From NCBI GenBank assembly GCA_002478885.1, contig DLKC01000036.1, positions 1 through 7,479 on the forward strand: DNA of 7,479 nucleotides. Reading direction: 5' to 3'. Every line of letters starts with the position of its first letter. The first letter of the stretch is position 1. Of this stretch, positions 1 to 5,532 are shown piece after piece. A model generated the notes under the pieces. It made no database searches and was not told the DNA's origin. It saw nothing but the letters and a program-made list of their open reading frames with translations. The DNA comes from Chitinophagaceae bacterium UBA7600. Its GTDB lineage: Bacteria > Bacteroidota > Bacteroidia > Chitinophagales > Chitinophagaceae. The position numbers were made by a program, and so were the translations under genes.

Positions 1-7
1 AGGATTT

Positions 8-93
8 CACATAGAGTAAAGATTGCTCACGGTTAGCTTCTTTAATGAAATATTGAACCACATAGGCACATAGATACATAGGCGCTCACATAG
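8..93. repeat. Cluster of short CACATAG repeats
   Basis: The 7-mer CACATAG occurs at 8-14, 59-65, 67-73 and 87-93, with the variant TACATAG at 75-81. The three central units (59-81) are spaced exactly 8 bases apart and are preceded by AAC, giving an 'aaccacatagGcacatagA' pattern. On the minus strand this reads CTATGTG repeated. It resembles the 'accacaaagNcacaaag' type of intergenic repeat that I remember from many bacterial genomes; that resemblance is recall, not a search. No convincing ORF crosses it. It lies beyond the terminator of the outer-membrane protein gene, so it is probably untranslated. Its function is unknown. Confidence 0.6.
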
Positions 94-140
94 GGCTTAG
101 TTTAAGTTTGCCGTTTTTAACCGCAGACATTAGTGACCAA

Positions 141-170
141 TAAAAAACGAGCCTGGTAACCGGGCTCGTT
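141..170 (-). terminator. Rho-independent terminator of the outer-membrane protein gene
   Basis: Arms AACGAGCC (146-153) and GGCTCGTT (163-170) pair perfectly. The stem is extended inward by a T-G wobble and two G-C pairs around a TAA loop (157-159). Read on the minus strand, the hairpin is followed by a run of T (the A-run at 142-147). It begins 36 bases beyond the stop codon of the gene at 206-718, so it most likely ends that transcript. On the plus strand no T-run follows the hairpin. Confidence 0.85.
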
Positions 171-205
171 AATTATGCTTATCAATATAGACTTATTGCA
201 GTGAA

Positions 206-718
206 CTAAAGACCGATATTAATACCGGCTTTAATACCAATCCACGATGCATAACCGGAAGGGTCGTTTCTTGAGAAGCCGTCATAATCCAGTTGCGCTT
301 CAAACATACCAAGTTTTACGCCTGCGCCAAAATCTCCGCTGAACGGGCTCCTGGAGCCGGCATCATCTTTTACCGTAGCAATACCAAGATCACCATGTAT
401 GTAAATCAACTTCGAAAAAATGTATTGCCTTAAACCGGCCTTTAAGGGCACATAACTCAGGCTGCCGTTTGTATTCGATCCATCTGCGCCAAACGACGAA
501 TAACCAACTGTGCCAACAATAAATGTTTTGTTCCAGCCAATAGCGCCACCGCCTTCTACGCCTAATCCTGTTTTATGGGTGTCTTTAAAATTCTTATCGC
601 TGGGATTTGCCCAAACACCGTGGCCAAAAATAAAAAACACCTGTTGCGCGCTTGATTTTGCCTGTGCACACAAGGTTAGTATGAGCACTAAAACTGCAGC
701 TCTTCCTAAAAGTTTCAT
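206..718 (-). CDS. Small outer-membrane beta-barrel protein
   Basis: This is a 170-residue exported protein. Residues 1-20 or 1-24 form a signal peptide: a basic start (MKLLGR), a hydrophobic stretch, and possible cleavage after AQA (18-20) or SSA (22-24). The rest is a series of short segments with alternating hydrophobic residues separated by Gly/Asn/Asp turns (for example around 51-63, 66-76, 88-98, 103-114, 128-146 and 157-170). This is the pattern of a small eight-stranded outer-membrane barrel. No enzymatic motif is visible. It is transcribed away from the Rrf2 regulator gene at 792-1202, from which it is separated by 73 bases, and it has its own terminator. The regulator may therefore control it, but this is inference from layout only. 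The ligand or role of the barrel cannot be told from sequence; a non-barrel periplasmic protein is less likely. Confidence 0.75.
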   Translation of the reverse strand: MKLLGRAAVLVLILTLCAQAKSSAQQVFFIFGHGVWANPSDKNFKDTHKTGLGVEGGGAIGWNKTFIVGTVGYSSFGADGSNTNGSLSYVPLKAGLRQYIFSKLIYIHGDLGIATVKDDAGSRSPFSGDFGAGVKLGMFEAQLDYDGFSRNDPSGYASWIGIKAGINIGL

Positions 719-791
719 AAGCTTGATTTTAAAATGAAATTAATAGATTTGATTGTACAATTGGCTTATTTTGTCGGTCAATAATTTTCGC
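719..791. promoter_or_regulatory. Divergent promoter region with a short palindrome
   Basis: This 73-base AT-rich spacer lies between the divergent starts of the outer-membrane protein (718, -) and the Rrf2 regulator (792, +), so it must hold both promoters unless one transcript begins inside a gene. It contains a 10-base perfect palindrome, ATTGTACAAT, at 752-761. Toward the regulator there are near matches to the Bacteroidota -7 box TAnnTTTG at 767-773 (TATTTTG) and 782-789 (TAATTTTC), neither exact. The palindrome could be an operator for autoregulation, but palindromes this short occur by chance several times in a window of this size. Confidence 0.35.
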
Positions 792-1202
792 ATGCTTTCG
801 AAAAAAACGCAATACGCATTTAAGGCATTGATGCAACTGTCACATGAATACGAAAAAGGGCCTGTGCTTATTGCAGATATCTCCCGCAAAAAAAAGATAC
901 CACTCAAGTTTCTCGAAAATATTTTGCTTGAACTAAAAAAGGCAAATATTCTTGGCAGTAAAAAAGGCAAGGGCGGCGGCTATTATCTTGCAAAAGATCC
1001 GCATAAAATTTTACTGGCCGATGTGCTACGCCTTGTCGACGGCCCCATCGCGCTGCTGCCTTGTGTAAGCCTTCATTTCTATGAGAAATGTAAAAACTGC
1101 GATGAAAAGAACTGCGGCCTCAACCGCGTAATGATCGAAGTGCGTGACGCGAACCTTGCCATCCTGGAGCAAAGAACCGTTGCAGATATCGCAGATCTCT
1201 AA
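792..1202 (+). CDS. Rrf2-family transcriptional regulator, probably Fe-S type
   Basis: This is a 136-residue winged-helix DNA-binding protein of the Rrf2 family (relatives IscR, NsrR, RsrR). It starts MLSKKTQYAFKAL, the usual family N-terminus. The HTH covers about 24-50, with the family pattern IP-KFLE-IL-LK, and the wing is the Gly-rich SKKGKGGGYYLA (56-67). C91, C100, C103 and C108 fall in the segment where Fe-S members carry their cluster ligands, in the order PCVS...C..C....CGL. It may therefore sense iron, redox state or nitric oxide; this is family knowledge, not shown here. I chose ATG 792: an upstream in-frame TTG at 753 would add 13 residues that the family lacks and would start inside the promoter spacer. 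The gene is divergent from the barrel protein and is followed 5 bases after its stop by a dispersed repeat. Its target genes are unknown. Confidence 0.88.
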   Translation: MLSKKTQYAFKALMQLSHEYEKGPVLIADISRKKKIPLKFLENILLELKKANILGSKKGKGGGYYLAKDPHKILLADVLRLVDGPIALLPCVSLHFYEKCKNCDEKNCGLNRVMIEVRDANLAILEQRTVADIADL

Positions 1203-1207
1203 GCAGC

Positions 1208-1436
1208 ATTTTTTGAACCTTGAACCCGGCTTCCGTATAGCAACTATGCTTTCGTTGCGTCGTGTCCCGGGAGGAACGATTCGGGATCACACACTTGTAC
1301 ATTAAGAACAACAGGCAACCAGGAAAAGGTGATGGTTCAAAGGCACTGACTTTGCCGGAAAACGGCAGGGACGATGAAGTGATTGCGACGCAATCCCGTA
1401 TGTACGGGAATGCCACGAAGAACAGAAGCCGGTATA
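1208..1436 (+). repeat. Dispersed intergenic element, copy A
   Basis: This element fills nearly the whole spacer between the converging gene ends at 1202 and 1444. It matches the reverse complement of 5317-5532 in three blocks. Block 1 is ATTTTTTGAACC..CCCGGC (1208-1230), in which copy A has the 7-mer TTGAACC in tandem (1213-1226). Block 2 is TGTCCCG..AGGAAC..CGGGATC..GTAC (1263-1300). Block 3 is a 46-base identical core (1371-1416), followed by about 20 bases at 15/20 identity. The core holds two hairpins sharing a TC: GATTGCG-A-CGCAATC (1381-1395) and TCCCGTA-TG-TACGGGA (1394-1409). A third hairpin, TGCCG-GAAAA-CGGCA (1353-1367), is present only here. Between the blocks the copies do not align well. 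It has no coding potential of its own; the ORFs crossing it are shadows. Confidence 0.85.
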
Positions 1437-1443
1437 CAAAAAA

Positions 1444-2103
1444 TTAAAACCCATAATCGATCACCCGCCGCAGGTATTTTTTATCCTGCAATACCCAGGT
1501 TACTTCGTAGCCATTCTTACCATCGCTGTTAAGCATATAGATATATACCCTTTTTTGGTCGGGTGACAGATACACGGCGCAATTGCACTGTATTTTGCCG
1601 TCGGCATCACTACAAAAACGCGGTTCAAAAAGATCGTTGTAGGCAGGGGCGGGAAGCGCAACCGTATCCCGGCCAAAAATGGCTACGACAGATTGGATTT
1701 GTTTTACCGGCACCTTACCATCCACGCCCCAATACGGCCTGTTGTCTATCTTGATCACATACTTGTCTTCATCGTACAAGGCCAGTTTATGTTTTGCTTT
1801 TTCAAAGGGGGCCGCAGTAATTCGTATTTGCATATTGCCTTGTGAGAATAACGTATAATTTGCGCCGTACTCCGTTATAGGAACCGGCTGGAGCGGCTGT
1901 TTGCCCACTGCTTCATCCAGGCCACCGAGTGTAAACGAAGCAAGATCTTTTCGTATGTCGGGTTCCATTATTTTAGCGAAGCCGTCGCGCTTTGTATGAT
2001 AGGTTGGAATCTCATCGTCCTGAGCGAATGAAGTTACAGCCACCAATAAAAATATGGTGATGCCCGTTGTTATCCTGTTGACGCGATGGTTGTGTTTATT
2101 CAT
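1444..2103 (-). CDS. Exported protein of unknown function
   Basis: I do not recognise this 219-residue protein. Residues 1-27 look like a signal peptide: basic and His-rich start, hydrophobic core ITIFLLVAV, cleavage probably after SFA before Q28. That makes the mature protein periplasmic or surface exposed; there is no lipobox Cys and no second membrane segment. The mature part appears to be a mixed beta-rich fold. Three cysteines cluster near the C-terminus (C164, C173, C175, the last two as CNC), which may form a disulfide or bind metal; this is a guess. Its ATG overlaps the stop codon of the threonine dehydrogenase gene by four bases (ATGA, 2100-2103), so translation of the two is probably coupled. 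The stop lies 8 bases from the end of repeat copy A. Why a secreted protein is coupled to a cytoplasmic threonine enzyme is not clear. Confidence 0.8.
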   Translation of the reverse strand: MNKHNHRVNRITTGITIFLLVAVTSFAQDDEIPTYHTKRDGFAKIMEPDIRKDLASFTLGGLDEAVGKQPLQPVPITEYGANYTLFSQGNMQIRITAAPFEKAKHKLALYDEDKYVIKIDNRPYWGVDGKVPVKQIQSVVAIFGRDTVALPAPAYNDLFEPRFCSDADGKIQCNCAVYLSPDQKRVYIYMLNSDGKNGYEVTWVLQDKKYLRRVIDYGF

Positions 2104-3050
2104 TTTTGTATTTCAAGATTCTTTAGCATATCGCCGCACATTTTAGGGAGATCATATTCATGTTTCCAGCCCCAGTCATTTCTCGCCACCGAATCATCGA
2201 TACTTTGTGGCCAGCTGTCTGCAATGGTTTGACGGTAGTCTGGCTTATAGCTGATCTCAAATTCCGGGATATGTTTTTTTATTTCCGTTGCGATCTCGGC
2301 GGGTGAAAAGCTCATAGACGATAAATTATACGAATGCCTTACTGAGATCCTGTCTTGCGGTGCTTCCATCAGCTCGATGGTTGCACGGATTGCGTCAGGC
2401 ATATACATCATCGGCAGATAGGTGCCGGCGCCAAGAAAGCATTCATATTTTTTTTCTTCCATAGCCTCATAAAATATTTCAACCGCATAGTCTGTTGTTC
2501 CACCACCCGGCGCAGATTTATAACTAATCAAACCGGGATAGCGTAAGCTTCTTACATCAACCCCATAACGCTGGTGAAAATAATTGCACCAAAACTCGCC
2601 GGCATATTTACTGATACCATAAACAGTCGCCGGCTCAATAATGGTTTGCTGCGGGCATAACTTTTTTGGTGAGGATGGGCCAAAAACAGCGATGCTGCTG
2701 GGCCAATATACTTTTGTAAGCTTTTCTTCACGGGCTATGTCGAGCACATTCAGCAAGCTTTGCATATTAAGGTTCCAGGCAAGGTTGGGGTTCTTCTCCC
2801 CTGTTGCGGACAGGATGGCTGCAAGCAGGTAAATCTGCGTTATATTTTGTCTTATCACCTGCACGTGCAGCATTTCCTTGTTCATTACGTCGAGGGAAAC
2901 ATAAGGGCCGCTTCCTTTCAGCAAATCATTTTCTTCCCTGAGGTCACTGGCCACCACATTGGCGTTTCCGTAAATTTTCCTGAGTGCAAGGGTTAACTCC
3001 ACTCCTATCTGACCGGATGCACCGATCACCAGAATTTTTTCTTTTATCAT
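2100..3050 (-). CDS. tdh: L-threonine 3-dehydrogenase, SDR (GalE-like) type
   Basis: This 316-residue cytoplasmic enzyme should oxidise L-threonine to 2-amino-3-oxobutyrate with NAD+. The Rossmann motif GASGQIG is at 10-16 and an acidic residue after the second strand (D36) fits NAD+ over NADP+. The catalytic region has WPSSIAVFG (116-124) and the YxxxK pair Y144/K148 in TVYGISKYAGE. RSLRYPGLIS, PGGGTTDYAV (181-190) and the later LPMMYMPDAIRATIE are characteristic of the SDR-type threonine dehydrogenases rather than of UDP-glucose 4-epimerase. The length is usual for the group. The usual partner Kbl (2-amino-3-ketobutyrate CoA ligase) is not in the window. It starts 61 bases after the esterase stop, and that gap holds a weak promoter candidate (minus-strand TATTTTG at 3076-3082), so it may be read with the esterase or on its own. 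It is coupled by ATGA to the exported protein gene downstream. Confidence 0.9.
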   Translation of the reverse strand: MIKEKILVIGASGQIGVELTLALRKIYGNANVVASDLREENDLLKGSGPYVSLDVMNKEMLHVQVIRQNITQIYLLAAILSATGEKNPNLAWNLNMQSLLNVLDIAREEKLTKVYWPSSIAVFGPSSPKKLCPQQTIIEPATVYGISKYAGEFWCNYFHQRYGVDVRSLRYPGLISYKSAPGGGTTDYAVEIFYEAMEEKKYECFLGAGTYLPMMYMPDAIRATIELMEAPQDRISVRHSYNLSSMSFSPAEIATEIKKHIPEFEISYKPDYRQTIADSWPQSIDDSVARNDWGWKHEYDLPKMCGDMLKNLEIQK

Positions 3051-3111
3051 GACAAGCTATTAAAGTTATAAGAACCAAAATACGGGCACAAACGCTATGA
3101 TCGGCAAAATA

Positions 3112-4257
3112 CTATTGCGCAACCGGTTGCATCAGCCAGGTATAAAAGGCGGGGAATACTTTTCGCCAGTAGGTTTCATTGTGTTGCCCGAGGGGAAAAA
3201 CAATATCCTGTTCATCAATGGCTTTACTGTCGGCAAGAATGTCGGCCATACGCTTTGTATCGGGCACCATCTCGTCGCCTTCCTTCTGACCTGCATACAG
3301 AAATACCCTGTGAACGCCTTTCCATTTCATCTGTTGCGCCGTTTCGAATATGCGCGGACCAACCCAGAATGCCGGTGAAAAAACGCCTGCACTGCCAAAG
3401 ACGTCCGGGTATTTCATCAGGGTGTATAAAGAGATAAGCCCACCCATACTGCTGCCGGCAATAAATGTATGTTGCGGGTCTTTCATGGTGCGATAATTCT
3501 TATCGATATAAGGCTTTAAAATTTTAGCGACAAAGTCTGCGTACTTATCGCCTTCTGCTTTGCCAAACTTATCGTTATCGTAGGGATTGTATTCTGTCAT
3601 GCGATGCTGCCCGTCGTTGTCGATACCAACAACGATGCAATCTTTTTTTAGTTGTTGCTGGAGCGAATCAAGGCATTCGTCTATACCCCACTCACCGGCA
3701 AAAGCAGTTTGTTCATTAAAGAGATTCTGCCCGTCGTGCATGTACAGTACAGGATAGTATTTGCCTTTGGTTAATGGATAAGTTTTTGGCAGGTAAATCC
3801 AGATGCGGCGATAACGGTTTAACTGCGGCACGAAGAAAGCGGTGTCTATGATTTTCACCTGGGCCGTTGCTGTATTGGGTTTTGGCTTGTCGGGATAATC
3901 ATCTTTCCAACCGGCAATGGCATAACTGAATGTGGTATCGCCGGTTATTTCCACTTCATGGTTTTCCAGGTCTTCTCCTTTTGCCGTTGATTCCACGCGA
4001 TCCCAGCTGCCTCGGGTGAATTTAAAAGCAAGCTTGCCGGCGGGTATATTTTTAAAAACGTAGATGCGCCTTACCGCGCCGAAAGGTTTTAATTTAAAAT
4101 TGTAATCACCGGGGTTCCATTTATTAAAATCGCCGGCAAGATAATAGTCATCTCCTTTTCTTGTGGCGGCTTCCGTAACGATGAGCCTTACGGTAAACTG
4201 TGCGTTCACCCATACACTTATAAAAGAAAGGACTGCAACAAATAATAACCGCTTCAT
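3112..4257 (-). CDS. Secreted esterase (alpha/beta hydrolase) with N-terminal glycogen-binding-like domain
   Basis: This is a 381-residue exported hydrolase. A signal peptide occupies 1-19, with cleavage after VNA before Q20. Residues about 21-115 resemble an early-set beta-sandwich of the CBM48/CBM20 or AMPK-beta glycogen-binding kind: YLAGDFNKWNPG at 39-50 is the typical 'aGdFN.W' signature. Residues about 130-375 form a putative-esterase domain (the esterase D / enterochelin-esterase superfamily): RIWIYLPKTY, PVLYMHDGQNLF (169-180), then the nucleophile elbow GSSMG at 268-272 with Ser270, and a C-terminal catalytic His359 in GQHNE. The acid is probably E326 or D328. The substrate is unknown; a polysaccharide acyl ester or a siderophore ester is possible. 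I chose ATG 4257: the longer frame begins with a TTG at 4272 and would put five extra residues before the signal peptide. The gene sits upstream of the threonine dehydrogenase on the same strand with no terminator between. Confidence 0.85.
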   Translation of the reverse strand: MKRLLFVAVLSFISVWVNAQFTVRLIVTEAATRKGDDYYLAGDFNKWNPGDYNFKLKPFGAVRRIYVFKNIPAGKLAFKFTRGSWDRVESTAKGEDLENHEVEITGDTTFSYAIAGWKDDYPDKPKPNTATAQVKIIDTAFFVPQLNRYRRIWIYLPKTYPLTKGKYYPVLYMHDGQNLFNEQTAFAGEWGIDECLDSLQQQLKKDCIVVGIDNDGQHRMTEYNPYDNDKFGKAEGDKYADFVAKILKPYIDKNYRTMKDPQHTFIAGSSMGGLISLYTLMKYPDVFGSAGVFSPAFWVGPRIFETAQQMKWKGVHRVFLYAGQKEGDEMVPDTKRMADILADSKAIDEQDIVFPLGQHNETYWRKVFPAFYTWLMQPVAQ

Positions 4258-4281
4258 GCGGTGAAAATACAAAACTTAGCC

Positions 4282-4299
4282 AGAGCCATGCATGGCTCT
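4282..4299. promoter_or_regulatory. 18-bp perfect palindrome upstream of the esterase gene
   Basis: AGAGCCATG (4282-4290) is followed with no spacer by its exact complement CATGGCTCT (4291-4299). It ends 25 bases before the esterase ATG at 4257. Between the two, on the minus strand, is TAAGTTTTG (4270-4278), close to the Bacteroidota -7 box, so the palindrome would cover the spacer and -33 area of such a promoter. A dimeric repressor operator is the simplest reading. With no loop it would be a poor terminator, and no T-run follows it directly on either strand. Confidence 0.45.
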
Positions 4300-4329
4300 T
4301 TGATAATTAACTTTTTTTCAAAGGAGCAT

Positions 4330-4359
4330 AAAAAAACCTGCTGAAGACATCAGCAGGTT
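4330..4359 (-). terminator. Rho-independent terminator of dapA
   Basis: Ten-base arms AACCTGCTGA (4335-4344) and TCAGCAGGTT (4350-4359) flank the 5-base loop AGACA. On the minus strand the hairpin runs into a T-tract (complement of the A-run 4330-4336). It begins 18 bases beyond the dapA stop codon, so it separates dapA transcripts from the esterase gene. Confidence 0.9.
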
Positions 4360-4376
4360 CTGTTAAACGCGTAAAA

Positions 4377-5258
4377 TTATTTCTTTAAATATGCCTTTAT
4401 TTTATTGTACACCGTGTCGCTTAACGGAACAAGCGGCAGGCGAAGATGATTTTCTATAACGCCGAGTTCGGTTAAAAATGCTTTAACACCGGCTGGGTTG
4501 TTTTCGGCGAACAACAAGTTGTAGGCTTCTATTAAAGGAGTGTTCAGCTTGCGGGCGGTATCAAAATCGCCGCTTAGGCCTGCGCGGACCATGTTGGAAA
4601 ATTCTTTTGGAAAGCAATTGGCTGCAACACTGATCACTCCATCAATGCCTGCGGCGAGTTCGGGCAGCACGAGATCGTCATCGCCGCTTACCACGAGAAA
4701 ATCTGCCGGCCTGTCGCGCAGCAGCTGCATGGTTTGGGGCACACTGTTCCCCGCTTCTTTTATGCCGCCGATATTCGCCACTTCTTTAGCAAGCCTTATA
4801 CTGGTAGCAGCTTCCATGTTTCTGCCTGTGCGCCCCGGAACGTTGTACAGTATGATGGGCTTTGGCGATGCGGCAGCCAGCATTTTATAATGTTGAAAAA
4901 GCCCTTCCTGCGATGGTTTGCTGTAATAAGGTGCAGCGCTTAAAACGGCTGCTGCTTTATCGAGCGGAAATTGCTCCAGGTCATTAATAACAGCCCGGGT
5001 GTTGTTACCACCAATGCCTACCACAACGGGCACCCGGCCGTTTACCTTTTCAAAAGTATAGTTAACAATGCTTAGCTTTTCCTGTTTATCGAGCGTAGGC
5101 GTTTCCCCTGTAGTGCCAAGGGTTACGACATACTCAACGCCACCTGCAATTACAAAATCGATGAGGTTACCCAACGCTGCAAAATCGATTGATTCATTCG
5201 AATGAAAAGGGGTTACCAAGGCAACGCCTGTTCCTTTTAACTGATTACGGAGAGACAT
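4377..5258 (-). CDS. dapA: 4-hydroxy-tetrahydrodipicolinate synthase
   Basis: This 293-residue cytoplasmic TIM-barrel enzyme condenses pyruvate with L-aspartate-4-semialdehyde, the first committed step of the diaminopimelate/lysine pathway. The Schiff-base lysine is K167 in GGIKEAGNS. The other active-site residues are in place: T49/T50 in LGTTGETPTL, Y112 in APYYSKPSQEGL (109-120), Y138 in ILYNVPGRTGR, and R143, which binds the substrate carboxylate. The length equals that of the E. coli enzyme (292). The GTTGE, YY-KPSQEG and VPGRT sets favour DapA over N-acetylneuraminate lyase or other members of the family. The ATG at 5258 is preceded by a purine-rich AAAGTAAAGTAAAAAG leader without a true Shine-Dalgarno site, as is common in Bacteroidota. 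Repeat copy B lies between it and accA. A strong terminator follows the gene. Regulation by lysine is usual in the family but cannot be read here. Confidence 0.97.
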   Translation of the reverse strand: MSLRNQLKGTGVALVTPFHSNESIDFAALGNLIDFVIAGGVEYVVTLGTTGETPTLDKQEKLSIVNYTFEKVNGRVPVVVGIGGNNTRAVINDLEQFPLDKAAAVLSAAPYYSKPSQEGLFQHYKMLAAASPKPIILYNVPGRTGRNMEAATSIRLAKEVANIGGIKEAGNSVPQTMQLLRDRPADFLVVSGDDDLVLPELAAGIDGVISVAANCFPKEFSNMVRAGLSGDFDTARKLNTPLIEAYNLLFAENNPAGVKAFLTELGVIENHLRLPLVPLSDTVYNKIKAYLKK

Positions 5259-5316
5259 CTTTTTACTTTACTTTTTATTGTCGGTTATTATTTAATTCCT
5301 GTCGTGCCTATTTTGA

Positions 5317-5532
5317 GATACCAGCTTTTGTTCGTTGTGGCATTCCCGTACATACGGGATTGCGTCGCAATCACTTCATCGTTCCGAACCCGATCTGCAT
5401 GCTGAACTATGACCGAACGCATATTTAAGTCTACACCGCGCTGCCGACTGCTCATTCAGCAGTACTGGTGTACGATCCCGGATGTTCCTTGCGGGACAAG
5501 GGCATGGCAGCCCAGTGCCGGGTTCAAAAAAT
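5317..5532 (-). repeat. Dispersed intergenic element, copy B
   Basis: This is the inverted counterpart of 1208-1436. Read on the minus strand it starts with ATTTTTTGAACCCGGC (5532 to 5517), whose first base is the last base of the accA TGA stop. The hairpin block TGTCCCGC-AAGGAACAT-CCGGGATC follows (5498 to about 5474, with shared sequence continuing to 5462). Then comes the 46-base core (5382 to 5337), identical base for base to copy A, and about 20 bases of weaker match ending near 5317. A hairpin found only in this copy, ACTGCT-CATTC-AGCAGT, is at 5447-5463. It occupies most of the 273-base spacer between accA and dapA, leaving about 58 bases in front of dapA for a promoter and leader. Confidence 0.85.

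Noticed and set aside
8..93. CACATAG cluster as a CRISPR array
   Set aside because: The units are 7-8 bases with no spacers of CRISPR length, and no cas gene is present.
753..791. Upstream TTG start for the Rrf2 regulator
   Set aside because: It adds 13 residues absent from the family and would place the start inside the divergent promoter; ATG 792 gives the normal N-terminus.
1120..1447. Open frames of 98 codons (-) and 61 codons (+) across the rrf2 end and its downstream spacer
   Set aside because: They overlap the real regulator or run through repeat copy A, and their translations show no domain or protein-like composition.
2100..3050. UDP-glucose 4-epimerase or other sugar-nucleotide epimerase
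   Set aside because: The PGGGTTDYAV, RYPGLIS and LPMMYMPDAI motifs mark the threonine dehydrogenase branch of the extended SDR family.
4258..4272. Upstream TTG start for the esterase
   Set aside because: It would add five residues in front of a complete signal peptide that begins at ATG 4257.
5259..5316. A riboswitch such as a lysine leader in front of dapA
   Set aside because: Only about 58 bases remain between repeat copy B and the start codon, with no conserved leader or attenuator structure that I can see.
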